Assembly (NCBI GenBank): GCA_951640165.1
Contig: OX621247.1
Location: 25,890,001 to 25,954,000 of the forward strand
Reading direction: 5' to 3'
Length of the DNA: 64,000 nt
From: Pseudoips prasinana
Lineage: Eukaryota > Arthropoda > Insecta > Lepidoptera > Nolidae
The notes under the pieces are model-generated. The model was not told the origin of the DNA. It saw nothing but the letters and a program-made list of their open reading frames with translations, and searched no databases. Of the stretch, positions 53,701 through 61,421 are shown piece after piece. Position 1 is the stretch's first letter, and every line of letters begins with the position of its first letter. A program made the translations under genes and the position numbers.

Positions 53701-56700
53701 ATTGTTAAGTAAATTTATACATTTCTTTTAAACATTGTAGAAATAAATAAAAATACAGTCAAGTATAGGCAAATGAATCCATTGAATATATTTTACTGAG
53801 GTACAATTTTACTCAACGAGGAAATTGCGCAGACATAACCACAAATGCGTAGTTTATACTAGGTATTTATGACACTATAACTATTGTGTTAGTCGGCCAA
53901 GCCCCTAGGTATTTTTATGTGAATATTTTCTGTTGTTGCACATTGAATATGTGAAAACTAACTCGGTTGTTGAGACCTTAAGACCACGTCTTTATTGCAC
54001 TTTATAATATAATAATATAATATCTAGGGACAATGTCACACAGATCATCCTAGCCCCAAACTAAGCAAAGCTTGTACTATGGGTACCAGACGACGATATA
54101 TATACATATGTTAACTTAGAGCACAGCTTTGAGTGACTCAACCCTAAACACTTTATATCCCTTACATTCCAGTCAGGAAGAATAGTGCAACTGGCAATGT
54201 CTGTTACGAATATTGGTATTCGTCCAGTAGGAAAATATAGTCAACTTATTTGCTTGGGATAACATTTATTTCGATACCCTACAATTTTTTTTAAATAATT
54301 GGTGGTTGGTAAATACTTGTCTTTCACACCACAGATCATGGGTTCGATTCCCACCCAGGACAAATATTTGTGTGCATGAACATATATGTTTATCCGGAGT
54401 CTGGATGGTAGTACCTACATGTATTATATCAGTTTTCTGGTTGCCATAGTTCAAGCTCAGCTTAGTTTGGATTCAGATATACGTGTATGATTATTATACG
54501 AATTAAACGTATATTAAATACAGGGAATAATTATGTGGTTGAGTTCAGTAGTTGTTAAGGATAAAAACAGGCTAATAATTATGTTACAGCCGATAAGCTG
54601 TAGTCATGTCAAATATGTAAACACAGTTATAAATTAAATGGTGCGTAGTTACAATTGTTGCTCCAATTAAGTAAATTAAGTTACCTTATGATGTAACTGG
54701 GTTACTTAATTTTAAATGCTTGTTAAACGAGTATAAGGGCCCATCAAATACTCGTTTAACAAGTGTTCGAAATTAAGTAACCCAGTTACCTCAGAAATTA
54801 ACAAAATAATTATTTCCTGAAATGTAATGTAGTATACACATTAGTAAATTGGGCATTTATACTCGTTTAACACGTAGTCAAATTTAAGCAAGTTACCCAG
54901 TTCCCTCATATAGTAACTTAATAATTATGTCCTGTATTTAACTACTGTGAAAATTAAGACCTGGAAAGTGGGCAATATACTCACTAGTGCATTTCATTGT
55001 TGGGGGTATTTCATATAGAATCGTGTTAAGTACCGTAAACTGCCTTGCCAACGGTTAATAAAGACAAAAGTTTATTTATGCATGGATATTTCCCCCATGA
55101 GTAGGTATTCACCCCGGGGTTTACTTTCACCACTGTTTTACCGCTATCGTAACTCATTTTTATTTTTGTATGGGATTAGTCCGTCCCTCTTACTCACCAC
55201 TGCAACTCGAGTAAGCCAGGATTAGCAATGGGACACAATGAAATGACACTCGGTTGTGAGACCCAGGCATATCCCAGGGAATTGCTTTGACTGTCTTGGA
55301 TCCCGCATCAAATTTAATCAGAAAGAAACTAGGAGTTGGAAAAAAGTAGATCTACTTCTCTCCAGTGCAAAGTGGGAAACAGAATGATGTAACGAGTCTA
55401 GAGCCGCATTTAAAAGAGAGAATTGCATCTGGCCTCGCTAAGGCCAGGTGCAAAAGCATCAAGGGTATAGTATCGTGAGTCTTTGCTCTGGAACGACCGT
55501 AGGAAAAATGGAAATGTACAAAAAATGCACATTTACAATTTCCAATTTTTATATCCGCCGTTTTATGATTCTAATATTAGCTTATAACATTATATTTCCC
55601 AGTCACGTATAGATGTTGTTCTTTTTCCATTATTTTAAAGAAAATGGCTTCCTATATAGCACCTTAACTTTCTCCGCTTCTGGTGTTAATTCTATATCCA
55701 AGCACACCGGTGTACAACTTAACGAGTATGTGATGTAACAAGTCTCCTTTGCCATTTTAGGGGGAAGTTCTTAATACCATCGCATTACATAATATGTGTG
55801 AATATTTTAAGACTTTTGAGGTATCTAAGTTTACTGTTATGTAATACAAAGTGTCTTTAGATTGTTTATTATCATTAGTTCCATAGATATTTATATATTA
55901 CAATACTGATTGTTTATTTATTTTACAAATTACCATAATTTTATCGTCCAATAATTACTGAACTGTTCTAATATTTACCGAACTACTGTTATTTACTCGA
56001 CGTTAGAATTATGTTTAACTTAACTTTGTTATGTAATGGATAACATACTTATTTAGTTCTTAATGACCACGTACGAAGGGATATGTCAGGGGGTTGCTGA
56101 TGTAATATAATGTAGAATCATAAACTTTAAATTGAGACTTGTATATTGGTTACTTAATAGAGGCTCATGGTGTTATTTTAATATGTTGAACATGCCTATA
56201 ATATATGTATGTAGATAGGGTGGTGTAATAATAGCTTAAGGTGATATCATTAATGAACCACTGCAGATTGTTTTTAACTATATTCCTTGAGGAAAATGTA
56301 TTGTAGACATCAAACAAAATTTATGACTTATTAATATTAAAGACCTATAGGTACCAAGGTAACTGCTACCTATAGCTAACTACTATGGTACAGCCAATTT
56401 AATTGACGAGAAATTTTGTTAAAAATCATTAAAAAGACTTAAGTACTCCTTTTTTAAGACAATGCTCGCACTAAGGATGGTAATCTCTAATAACTATTTA
56501 TGGATCACACAAATAGGATAATGGAACTCCATTATCCTATTTGTGTATAACTATCCTCCGCGGAAATCGAACCCGGGACATGAAGTGGCAAGGTGATTGT
56601 CTTACTCGCTGTGCAACACGTGCAGTTACTAATATTACGTGACATATTATATTGGTAATATATTTACTTGCTAAAACTATGTTATATAAAAGCATATCTT

Positions 56701-57161
56701 ATTTTAAATTGATGCAAACGTATTGCCAAGTATTGGCAGACAAGTATATAAAATACCTGTTCAATTTATTATATTATTCATGTAAATGAATTGTTTCCGA
56801 ATACCTACGGCCTTCCCAAAGATTAATTAATACGATAATCTTCTTTGAATCCTTGTATTAGTATTAATACAAAATACAATAAAAAACTATTATAAACAAT
56901 GAAGTAATTCATCACGATATTTTAGTTCAATCTTTATTCATAAATTCTACAGAATTTATCTAATTTAAAATAACACTTATTAATAAATAAAGCTAAGGCC
57001 TTAATAAACAAGTGTCAAACTAAATATTTATCGATCACGGAAGAATACAAATATTATATCGAAAAAAAATAATGACAAACCTTTTTAGTGTTATAAATGT
57101 AAGCACAAAACACAACATCCATAAAATCCTCAATTGTGACACAAATATTAGCTGAATACAT
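38392..57161 (-). CDS. IP3K: Inositol-trisphosphate 3-kinase (exons 51060-50881, 46449-46377, 45623-45496, 40263-40012, 38739-38392; candidate first exon 57161-57081)
   Basis: Five spliced exons code for 326 residues and a TGA stop; the candidate first exon would add 27. The enzyme phosphorylates Ins(1,4,5)P3 to Ins(1,3,4,5)P4 in the cytosol and so shapes calcium signals (family knowledge). Numbering from exon 2: calmodulin-binding-like segment W5-[25 protein letters not shown] (31-46); the IPK signature P99-C-V-M-D-C-K-I-G107 followed by [28 protein letters not shown] (150s-170s, the IP3-binding/'IP' lobe region of IP3Ks); G238-S-S-L-L242; and the metal-binding I255-D-F257 motif as IWMIDFAKT. 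All five acceptors and donors fit GT-AG and phase is conserved. The length from the calmodulin site to the stop is normal for an IP3K. Longer N-terminal isoforms could start beyond this window. Confidence 0.95.
38926..39160 (-). repeat. Repeat L, copy in IP3K intron
   Basis: Reverse strand: GTTGTTCAAGCCGCCCAGTT, GGGACCGACAGCTTAACGTG, GGTCAGTCATCTATGGACTG. Class unknown (no tRNA-like box seen). Confidence 0.65.
39176..39530 (-). mobile_element. 5'-truncated CR1/Jockey-like LINE 3' UTR
   Basis: Reverse-oriented match to 2950-3290, from AAAGGTTTTTATTCACGTAG to AACGACGGTCGCGCTTT. Confidence 0.75.
39828..39996 (-). mobile_element. Helitron-like type E, next to the IP3K exon 5 donor
   Basis: Minus strand: starts TCTACTATATAAAAATAAGT and ends with the GC hairpin and CTAG. 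Its body (CGCTATAACTCCAGAACGCA) differs from types D and G although the 3' end is the same. Only 15 nt of intron separate it from exon 5. Confidence 0.78.
40012..40263 (-). CDS. IP3K: IP3K exon 5: IP3-binding insert
   Basis: 252 nt, 84 codons, starting [19 protein letters not shown] and including [20 protein letters not shown] and [20 protein letters not shown]. Acceptor ATTTTTCAG, donor GTAAGTG. This is the segment that separates IP3 3-kinases from broader-specificity inositol kinases. A Helitron-like element begins only 15 nt inside the downstream intron. Confidence 0.96.
40390..40606 (+). mobile_element. SINE B, copy 3 (damaged head)
   Basis: GTCGTGGGTCCGATTCCTAC, ATATTTGTGTGCATGAACAT, TTTAGTTTGGGATCAGATGG and the CCCCAGGATAATATT end. 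Confidence 0.75.
40885..41143 (-). mobile_element. Helitron-like type F
   Basis: CTAGCGGCCCGGTACGTGCT at the CTAG end and ATTTTTATATATATATAGAT at the other, with GTTGAGTTATAACATTACAA inside. Belongs to the widespread insect 'CTAGCGGCCCG' repeats; class by analogy. Confidence 0.55.
41449..41731 (+). mobile_element. SINE C, copy 3, with internal palindrome
   Basis: GACGGTCACCGTAGCCTAGT head, GGGTTCGAATCCCGG B-box, body and end. The body is interrupted by the palindrome at 41615-41670. Confidence 0.82.
41615..41670. repeat. Perfect 56-bp palindrome
   Basis: 28-bp arms with zero spacer (left arm GCTTGTACTATGGGTACCAG then GCGACGAT). It duplicates, inverted, part of the SINE C body. Confidence 0.95.
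42028..42055. repeat. (TA)n microsatellite
   Basis: About 14 uninterrupted TA units abutting the CTAG end of a Helitron-like element. Confidence 0.9.
42059..42468 (-). mobile_element. Helitron-like type D, split by SINE B
   Basis: CTAG end and CCCGTATGTTATTCGGATAT at 42059-42102; the other part (TTTCATCAAAATCCGTCCGG to TATTAGTGTGA) at 42357-42468. The GC hairpin region is deleted. Confidence 0.75.
42103..42356 (+). mobile_element. SINE B, copy 4, nested in a Helitron-like element
   Basis: Head GTGTTGGCGTGCATGGTAAA, B-box GTGGGTTCGATTTCCACCC, centre CAAATATTTGTGGCCATGAA, end GTCCCAGGATATTATTATTA. Confidence 0.8.
42781..43151. mobile_element. ~370-bp fold-back element
   Basis: Two long arms: ACAGTCCACTAGCGCCGC...GTCATAACTCGTAAATAGA at left and the mirror ending GGCGGCGCTAGTGGACTGT at right; the inner arms GCTGTTTAGCTAAATCGTGC also pair. 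Arms about 165 bp each, core ACGGCCGTTTTTG. No coding capacity. Confidence 0.88.
43555..43792 (+). repeat. Repeat L, near full copy
   Basis: CTTATCGTATGGGCAGTGGT, GTGTCAGAGTTGTTCAAGCC, CTCCGAAGCACGGAGACGCT, CCATCTGTGGACTGACCGCG, GACTGGTGAGACC. About 235 bp. Confidence 0.7.
43865..44041 (-). mobile_element. Helitron-like type D, intact ends
   Basis: Minus strand: A|TCAAACTAATATTATAAAGG ... GCGAGTAAAACCGC hairpin, GGGCACAGCTAG|T. In IP3K intron. Confidence 0.85.
44042..45051. other. IP3K intron, unassigned
   Basis: AT-rich. The open frame at 44779-44970 shows no family features. Confidence 0.5.
45052..45185. mobile_element. MITE alpha, copy 3
   Basis: TA-flanked CAGACGCCAGCACA...TGCAGCTGGCGTCTG, core TTGAAAGTGAACCTTATGCT as in the other copies. 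Confidence 0.8.
45262..45478 (+). mobile_element. RTE-like LINE 3' end with 5' inversion
   Basis: 45371-45478 is the sense 3' end (GAAATCGCTGGATTCGG to GGCTGATATGATGATGATTG). 45262-45370 is the next upstream part of the same LINE in antisense orientation. The 11-bp GAAATCGCTGG is present on both sides of the junction. It ends about 17 nt from the IP3K exon 4 donor. Confidence 0.75.
45496..45623 (-). CDS. IP3K: IP3K exon 4: PxxxDxKxG signature
   Basis: 128 nt: two bases finishing the split codon, then 42 codons ([20 protein letters not shown], continuing with [22 protein letters not shown]). Acceptor TGTACAG, donor GTGAGT. The PCVMDCKIG motif is the inositol-polyphosphate-kinase signature that contacts nucleotide and substrate. 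Confidence 0.95.
45895..46130 (-). mobile_element. SINE J, copy 6, with long inverted duplication
   Basis: GACAACGCCCGCACTAGGGA to GCGCCACCCGTGCAGTCA. 45967-46025 and 46032-46090 are ~59-bp near-perfect inverted arms (CACGAAGCG / CGCTTCGTG centre). Confidence 0.82.
46377..46449 (-). CDS. IP3K: IP3K exon 3 (short, 73 nt)
   Basis: Codes for [16 protein letters not shown], then QVTCEDGE, plus one base of a split leucine codon. Acceptor CTTATTCCAG, donor GTATCC. The LMKDxLRPFVPxY stretch is strongly conserved in IP3Ks. Too short to show up as a free-standing ORF; found by its family signature and by phase with its neighbours. Confidence 0.92.
46600..46995 (-). repeat. Repeat L with internal duplication
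   Basis: Reverse strand: GTTGTTCAAGCCACCCAGTA, GGGACCGACAGGTTAACGTG. The CAACAGTCGTTAA segment occurs twice (46787, 46916), showing a partial duplication around an inserted ~130 bp. Confidence 0.55.
47005..47087. repeat. 34-bp direct repeat
   Basis: TAAGTAAGTAATTAAATTAA... at 47005-47038 and again at 47054-47087. Confidence 0.85.
47088..48475. other. IP3K intron, unassigned
   Basis: AT-rich; open frames at 47630-47860 and 48047-48349 have no recognisable family and lie between IP3K exons. Confidence 0.45.
48476..48735 (+). mobile_element. RTE-like family I fragment, sense
   Basis: CACCCCATCTCATCCCGTGG, AGGCCTTTGACCCGCAGTGG and a TGATGATGATAATGATGA tail. Confidence 0.68.
48736..50880. other. 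IP3K intron, unassigned
   Basis: Mostly unique-looking AT-rich sequence; no exon signature found between exons 2 and 3. Confidence 0.5.
50881..51060 (-). CDS. IP3K: IP3K exon 2: calmodulin-binding segment and start of kinase domain
   Basis: 180 nt, exactly 60 codons, starting [14 protein letters not shown] and ending [13 protein letters not shown]. The acceptor is TATGTCTTTCCAG and the donor GTTGG. The amphipathic basic stretch with two tryptophans is the calmodulin-binding site known in animal IP3Ks. A reader could mistake the in-frame ATG inside the acceptor for a start; the acceptor plus family alignment favours splicing. Confidence 0.93.
51845..52002 (+). pseudogene. Coding remnant inside the 2.35-kb element (+)
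   Basis: An open segment reading [18 protein letters not shown], then [17 protein letters not shown], to a TAA. The acidic stretch followed by DLRKWAVEY looks like the start of a transposon-borne protein I cannot name. Confidence 0.4.
52135..52566 (-). pseudogene. Open frame inside the 2.35-kb element (-)
   Basis: Up to 143 codons. A TGTTTCACAG acceptor-like site precedes [20 protein letters not shown]; the C-terminal [20 protein letters not shown] looks helical/coiled. No known domain. More likely transposon cargo than an IP3K exon. Confidence 0.35.
53143..53312. repeat. ~84-bp tandem duplication within the 2.35-kb element
   Basis: TTATTGTCGTGTTTGGTTCC...GGTCTAACTATA and CTATTGTCGTGATTGGTTCC...GTCCAACTATA are head-to-tail copies about 85% alike by eye. 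Confidence 0.8.
54018..54108 (-). mobile_element. SINE C tail fragment
   Basis: GGGACAATGTCACACAGATC to GGGTACCAGACGACGATATA; no tRNA-like head. Confidence 0.75.
54296..54490 (+). mobile_element. SINE B, copy 5
   Basis: GGTGGTTGGTAAATACTTGT head, ATGGGTTCGATTCCCACCC B-box, CAAATATTTGTGTGCATGAA centre. Confidence 0.78.
54693..54789. repeat. Inverted repeat around GTTACTTAATT arms
   Basis: GTAACTGGGTTACTTAATTT...TTGTTAAACGAGTAT is mirrored by ATACTCGTTTAACAAG...AATTAAGTAACCCAGTTAC; further diverged pieces of the same arms occur at 54660-54690 and 54855-54910. Confidence 0.85.
55085..55312. repeat. Repeat M, copy 2
   Basis: Inverse match to 14757-14905 (CAGGCATATCCCAGGGAATT, TTACTCACCACTGCAAC). 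Confidence 0.6.
55313..56447. other. IP3K 5' region/intron, unassigned
   Basis: 55320-55500 is moderately GC-rich (CTCGCTAAGGCCAGGTGCAA) and may be a repeat; the rest is AT-rich. Confidence 0.4.
56448..56632 (-). mobile_element. SINE J, copy 7, with small inverted duplication
   Basis: Reverse of J head and GGTTCGATTTCC T-arm region. ACACAAATAGGATAAT at 56517 is mirrored at 56531-56546. Confidence 0.75.
57081..57161 (-). CDS. IP3K: Candidate alternative first coding exon of IP3K (27 codons)
   Basis: ATG at 57161 opens [20 protein letters not shown], continuing YIYNTKK, and runs into AAG|GTTTGT, a good donor. It ends in phase 0, which is the phase exon 2 needs. The start context has A at -3. 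It sits in a relatively GC-rich patch free of recognisable repeats, with a TATA and initiator upstream. I do not recognise the peptide, so assignment to IP3K rests on position, strand, phase and splice site. Intron 1 would be 6.0 kb. Confidence 0.42.
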
Positions 57162-57247
57162 TTTTAAATACACCACTGCGCACGCGCGTCACTAAGTTGA
57201 AACACTGGAAGGACTAAATCCGAGTACCGCGTTTGCTACGGTCGGTA

Positions 57248-57290
57248 TCACACTGGACAACGTACCCGTCACTTCGTTAATATAAACCAC
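57248..57290 (-). promoter_or_regulatory. Candidate TATA box and initiator for the IP3K proximal promoter
   Basis: On the minus strand, TTTATA at 57286-57281 lies about 32 bp before the A of a CAGT initiator-like site at 57254, the usual TATA-to-start distance. A 5' leader of about 93 nt would then lead to the ATG at 57161. Inference from spacing only. Confidence 0.35.
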
Positions 57291-58379
57291 TCTTTCCATC
57301 CTACTGACTCATAGAAACAACCACAGACCATACTATGACGTCAATGCGACAACTTCGCGGTCGATTTGAAAATTCATCAATTTGGACAAATAGACTTCGC
57401 AATGGATTGTTCTAAAAATTATGCAGGTAGTAATTATAATGAGATTTTGTAGAATTTCTTTAGTTGTTCCTATCACAATAACGAAACGATGACGCACGTA
57501 GTATAAATTAATTAGATTCGAAATTAAGCAAAATGCTTATTGTTATGTACATATTTAATTTAATTTAAGTCGATAATGATAATATGTTTGTAGACTGACG
57601 CTTTATTTTGCGTAATGTTTAACTGTTTATTTATTTATAGATGGAATTTAGATTTAGTACATGTTTAAAGTAAGTTAATGTAAAATAAGACAAGTGGTCA
57701 ATGAATTTGATACGATGTGTTTTCTACTTAATCTGATTTGCAATTTTAATAAAATGGTGTTATTCTTGTTTTAGGCAACCTTCAAAGCTACTGTCTAGTC
57801 TATCCGATTGACAACATTAACCTAATCTGTTTATTGTTTGCGAATGTATTGAAAAACGTTATTTAATAATATATAAAAAATACAAATAAATGCTTCGGTA
57901 TTACAAAAAATTTAATTAGCTTAGTTATAAGTATTATTATTTATTATAACGACAACATATGTGAATTACTACAGCCAAGTGCCAATATAAGAAGGACGCC
58001 ATTGAGACGTCTGGTATGTGTACCGTGAAACGGAAATATTATAGAAATATAATGCAACGTATATATTTTTTCAAACCCCGTCTTAAAATAGAAGAAGTAT
58101 TTGAAGATTTAAATTAAGGTTGTCTGTGAGTATGTCGGTCTGTGGCATCATTAGTTGTAATGATTCGAGTACTTATACTATTTCGATCAGTTAATTGCAT
58201 TTACTTAATATGTAATTTAAAATATTTATTTCACTAGTACAATTAGTAAAATATGTAAAAAAACTAAAGCACTATATTTATTTATTCTGTAAATAATTGA
58301 AAGAAGGAAATTATCTACTATTTAATAATTTAAAGAACTATTATTTTACTGTCCTTATGAGTAACTTAGGTACTTAAGA
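57291..58379. other. Upstream of the candidate IP3K promoter, unassigned
   Basis: AT-rich with no recognisable repeat or exon. Confidence 0.45.
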
Positions 58380-59800
58380 AATGCGCATTATTTACACCTC
58401 ACAATCCCCACCGTGTCATCAAACCGAGTAAACGGACGTTGCATGTCTGGAAATATGAAACCGCTTGCATCTACGTCAATAAACAACGCTTCCTAAGTCA
58501 TATATGCACTAAGGCAAAAATCAGCCCCTTGACTGTCATTTATTAACCTTGTGTGTTTGTTACCTTAGAAATACTCAATTTTTACACTGCACAATACCCA
58601 ATGTGTCTTCAAATCTGGAAAAGAAAGATGCGTGTCTCGTAATTTGAAATTTTGCCTTTACGTAAATCAAAATTACCTCCTTGGTTATCTTTTACTACCC
58701 CTGTGAGAAAAGCTATTTAGTATTTAAACATATTCACTCGTTTTATCTCACCATCCGTAATGTGTAGTTGAACCTCTCAAAAGAGGTTGCGTGTTTGGAA
58801 ATATGAAATCACTTGCTTTTACGTAAATAATAATCAACTCTGTAACTGTCATTTGTTACCATTGAGGGAAAAGTTACTTAATTCTCACTATTAACACCTC
58901 ACAATAGCAAAGGTCTTTGCGTCTCGATTAATTTAAAACCGTGTGCCTTTACGGAAATAATAATCAGCTCCTTGACTGTAATTTAATTGCCTTCAGAGAA
59001 AGTAATTTTAAGAATACTCTCTATTTACACTTAACGATCCACAATGGGTGTCAATTCTAGAAAAGGACGTTGCGTGTCTATAATTCAAAACATAAATGCT
59101 TTACTGAAATAAAAATCAGCTCCTTGACTGTAATTCAATAGCTTTGAGAGAAGGTAATTTTAGGTATACTCAACATTTACTTAGCAATCCCTAATGGCTT
59201 ATAAATTCTAGAAAAGGACGTTGCGTGTCAATAAATTAACAACCCTGTTCCTTTTACGGAAATACTAATCAGCTCCTTGATTGTAATTTAATTGCCTTGA
59301 GAGAAAGTAATTTTAGGAATACTCACTATTTACACCCAACAATGTTTTATTCATTTCAGAAAAACGTATTTAAAATAGTGTGGCTTTATAGAAATAATAA
59401 TCACCCCCTTGATTGTAAATTACCACCGTGAAAGAAAATTAATAATAATAATGTTTATTGTTCAAAAAAACTTAATCGTAAGTTACAAAATATTTTATCA
59501 GGCTAATTTAGGTCAGATTAAATGGTTTAGTCATATGTAGCCGAACTAGGCAGAGCCTGTATTTCGGCTATCAGCGGCCAACCCCTCGAGTATTGAACAT
59601 TTATTTTAGCCAATAAAAATTAAGTTTGGAAATACTCACTATTTTTATATCACCTAAAAATCCCCAATGCCACACCAAGCAAAAGACTTTGCATATCAAG
59701 AAATATGGAACCGCGTGCCTCACCGTACGTATGTACATAATAACAAACTCGTACGTCATCACAATTGAACACATGGAAACCACATCACACATAATATTAT
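58380..59800. repeat. Diverged ~150-bp tandem array, about eight units
   Basis: Units begin near 58389, 58579, 58735, 58889, 59021, 59171, 59321 and 59640. Each has an AATACTC-CTATTTACACC-like start, an AGAAAAGGACGTTGCGTGTC-like middle, and AATCAGCTCCTTGACTGTAA followed by GAGAGAAAGT. Confidence 0.82.
59445..59625. mobile_element. Insertion within the tandem array
   Basis: About 180 bp (AATAATGTTTATTGTTCAAA to GGCCAACCCCTCGAG) breaks the period between units 7 and 8. Class unknown. Confidence 0.5.
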
Positions 59801-60103
59801 GACCAAAAACGTATCAGGGATACCCCTACCGTAGTTTTTAACCATGACGATTCCTGGTATCAGATTTTAAATGAAGAATAAGTTTGTACATTGGAATACA
59901 CCTTATATTGCCGCATGCCTCACGTACATAATAACCGATTACTACGTCATCACTATAGAACGCATGGAAACCACATGGCAGCACACACAATATTATGGTC
60001 TAAAAAGTATCAGGGATACCCCTACCGATGTTTTTAGCTATGACGATTCCTCGTATAAGATTTTGAATGAAAAATAAGTTTGCGCATTGGAATATCCCTT
60101 ATA
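59707..60103. repeat. ~200-bp tandem duplication
   Basis: 59707-59906 and 59907-60103 share CATGGAAACCACAT, AGTATCAGGGATACCCCTAC-like sequence, and TTGGAATA..CCTTATATTGCC at both ends. Confidence 0.85.
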
Positions 60104-60105
60104 TT

Positions 60106-60418
60106 GCCTCGTTGGTCTAGCGGTAGCGTGTTCAACCACAGATAACGTGGTCCTGGGTTCAGTCGTGGTCACGGCCCGGGTCGGGGCAAAAGTCGTTTTG
60201 GAATTTTTCTTAGTATCAGCCCGAAGGCTGGAAGTTGGCGGTATTATATCCCCGTGCCTCGGATATTACCCGGGCCGGTTTCTGGTCGTTTCGCTAGTCG
60301 CCCCTTCGGAGCATGAGAGTGATGGAATAGAAAATGCCCCTGTGTTTGCTCCCAAATAATATGTTCTGCGCAGTTAGTATCCATTGAGAGTACCCGCCAC
60401 GTGGAAGACATTATTATT
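60106..60418 (+). mobile_element. SINE A, copy 6 (diverged, short head duplication)
   Basis: GCCTCGTTGGTCTAGCGGTA head; the B-box region GGGTTCAGTCGTGGTCACGGCC contains an extra ~14 bp; body and end recognisable. Confidence 0.75.
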
Positions 60419-60807
60419 ATATGACAATGCGCAAATGTATGAAGGAATAAAATTTCCGGGATTTTGGGGAATCCAGATATGTGTCGTTGGGCGTCTCTGT
60501 ATTTCAAGGAATAACGTCATAAATTCTTACCTACTTGACCGAGATATGTAGTTTTTAAACGACCGTTAATTAATATTAATTATTGTCGCGATGGTACTGG
60601 TGACTCATCAACAATTGCGAAGATTGAAATAAAGCTTCAACTATAAAATCCATATCATGATGTGCCAGTCAGCGTGGTTGGTAAATGCTTGTCACTTCGA
60701 TTCCCACCCAGGACAGATATTTGTGTGCATGAACATGTCTGTTTGTCCTGTGTCTAGGTGTGTATCTATATAAGTATGTATTTACTCGTACAAAAGAAAA
60801 GTAGTAC

Positions 60808-61062
60808 TTACTTACTTATCGTATGGACAGTGGTTACCCTAGTGTCAGAGTTGTTCAAGCCACCCCGTAGGCCTCTAACATGGCTTAAGGACTGTTGCCT
60901 AATGGCCACAACCGAGACCGACAGCTTAACGTACCCTCCGAAGCACGGAGACGCTTAGAAATTAAACTACTTTGGCGGTCACCCATCTATGGACTGACCG
61001 CGAGCCTAGTTGCTTGACGTCGCCGATCATTTATAGACCGGTGAGAGAATCTGGCTATGAGC
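60808..61062 (+). repeat. Repeat L, near full copy, nested
   Basis: TTATCGTATGGACAGTGGTT to TAGACCGGTGAGAGAATCTG. Confidence 0.72.
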
Positions 61063-61071
61063 CTACCTATA

Positions 61072-61317
61072 TGACGGTCTCTGTAGCCTAGTTGGTAGTG
61101 CCCCTGCCTACGAAGTTGGTGGTCCTGGGTTCGAATCCCGGTAAGTGCAAATATTTGTGTGATGAGCACGAATATTTGTTTCCGAGTCATGGATGTTTTC
61201 TAGGTATTTAAGTATTTATCTATCTATATAAGTATGTATATGGTCGCCTGGTACCCATAGTACAAGCTTTGCTTAGTTTGGGGCTAGGATGATCTATGTG
61301 ACATTGTCCCTAGATAT
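61072..61317 (+). mobile_element. SINE C, copy 4 (full length), nested
   Basis: GACGGTCTCTGTAGCCTAGT head, GGGTTCGAATCCCGG B-box, end GATCTATGTGACATTGTCCC. Confidence 0.85.
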
Positions 61318-61421
61318 TATTATTATTATATGTAATATATCAGTTATCTTGTTTACATCCTACGAGCTCTGCTTAATTTGGGATCAGCTGGCCGAGTGTA
61401 AATAACGTCCCAGGATATTAT

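Larger units (their letters stand above)
60660..61421 (+). mobile_element. SINE B, copy 6, split by two other repeats
   Basis: Head and centre at 60660-60805 (GTCAGCGTGGTTGGTAAATG, TTTGTGTGCATGAACATGTC); the tail resumes at 61326-61421 (ATGTAATATATCAGTTATCT to GTCCCAGGATATT). Repeat L and SINE C lie between. Confidence 0.78.

Noticed and set aside
58380..59440. CRISPR-like array (regular spacing of repeats)
   Set aside because: Repeat units are long, diverged and contiguous with no distinct unique spacers, in a eukaryotic genome.
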